From: Aegilops tauschii subsp. strangulata
Taxonomy: Eukaryota > Streptophyta > Magnoliopsida > Poales > Poaceae
Length of the DNA: 64,000 bases
NCBI RefSeq assembly: GCF_002575655.3
Contig: NC_053036.3
Coordinates: 647,983,387-648,047,386, forward strand
Reading direction: 5' to 3'
Part shown: piece by piece, positions 63,541-64,000 of the stretch
Layout of the letters: each line of letters begins with the position of its first letter
Position numbering within the stretch: position 1 is the stretch's first letter
The notes under the pieces: model-generated
What the model was told of the DNA's origin: nothing
Seen by the model: only the letters and a program-made list of their open reading frames with translations
Database searches by the model: none
Made by a program: the position numbers and the translations under genes

Positions 63541-64000
63541 ATGGACAATACTGAAGTCACCGCTACAAGTGGGAACTCCACAAAGAGTGGGGTCATTGTA
63601 TGGACTGCTGCCATGACCAATACGATGCTAGGTTTTTGGCTGACCTTGTTGCTAAAAGAAAGAGGACTTCTAGTGGGTTCAGGGAGGCACATCACAGACA
63701 ATGTGCTGTTGTTTTGAATGAGCAGTTCAAACTAGCTGTCACTGGAGAACAAGTTCGAAACCATCTCAAGAAGTGGAGGAAGATTTGGGGAAGGGTAGTC
63801 ATCTTGAAGAATTTGAGTGGAGCTCTATGGGATGAAGATACTTGCACAATTAGGCTTAGCGAAGAACACTATGCAGGTCATTGCATGGTAAGCTTCTAAT
63901 GCTATGAAATGATATCATGCCATTTTCTGCCTACATTTTGCTAATCACTTGCACATTTTTAATAGACACACAAAGCTGATGCCCCTTTCTTGAATACCCC
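63541..64000 (+). pseudogene. PIF/Harbinger second ORF, Myb/SANT-like DNA-binding protein, runs off the window
   Basis: Starts MDNTEVTATSGNSTKSGVI and VWTAAM; a frame change near 63620 leads to QYDARFLADLVAKRKRTSSG, AVVLNEQFKL, TGEQVRNHLKKWRKIWG and GALWDEDTCTI, the Myb/SANT-like (Myb_DNA-bind_3) domain found in plants and in the companion ORF of PIF/Harbinger elements. GTAAGC at 63889 and TTTTTAATAG before 63965 look like an intron, with the next exon giving HKADAPFLNTP to the window edge. In this superfamily the companion protein helps the transposase bind the element ends. Confidence 0.75.

Overview
The window is plant nuclear DNA from a large-genome grass, almost certainly a Triticeae species (wheat, barley or a close relative). 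The evidence is the set of repeats: BARE/WIS/Angela-type Copia LTRs, a Sabrina/WHAM-like Gypsy element, Stowaway MITEs with CTCCCTCCGT ends, a GCCGACGGC-type CACTA transposon, PIF/Harbinger and hAT-type elements. About 90% of the window is transposable-element DNA, often nested. The only apparently intact host gene is the isoaspartyl peptidase/L-asparaginase at the left edge. Names of TE families are from recognition, not from a database search.

Layout. 1-1136 (minus): two exons of the asparaginase gene with a Stowaway MITE in its 440-bp intron; its C-terminus lies outside the window. 1745-3270: a probable non-autonomous TIR element full of a GTTCCAGCAAA motif. 3626-3879: a short Helitron. 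4492-6310: gene debris, including a broken V-ATPase subunit B exon. 6969-19839: one complete 12.9-kb CACTA element (TSD GTT/GTT) with degenerate TNP2 and Transposase_24-type genes on the minus strand and an internal array of about nine 335-bp tandem repeats. 20019-21346: exon-like sequence and a 5'-truncated LINE. 21692-21772: Stowaway MITE.

22986 to about 50262 is a nested retrotransposon block. The oldest layer is a minus-oriented Gypsy element with gag (46139-50250), no visible pol, and a multi-exon plus-strand ORF (24005-44786) converging on gag. Into it are inserted a related coding-free Gypsy element (25776-34798, TSD TCCGT), which itself holds a solo Copia LTR (28345-30514, TSD TTTAT); a full-length but dead BARE/WIS/Angela-type Copia element (34941-43582, TSD TTATT); and an Angela-type solo LTR (46981-48760, TSD GGTAT).

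50438-64000 is an older gene-containing stretch. An 8-cysteine lipid-transfer-protein-like gene on the minus strand is cut in two (58409-58612 and 51932-52051) by a 6.4-kb Sabrina/WHAM-like Gypsy fragment. Its upstream side holds a PIF/Harbinger-like element, two short hAT-type elements with 8-bp TSDs, a second Sabrina-like fragment in the opposite orientation, a Stowaway MITE, and at the right edge a PIF/Harbinger element with transposase and Myb/SANT-like ORFs that runs off the window.

I found no rRNA or tRNA gene and no CRISPR array. I see no new biological system. The most interesting points are the split lipid-transfer gene, the ambisense gag-only Gypsy element, the satellite-like array inside the CACTA element and the duplicated primer-binding site in the Sabrina-like element.
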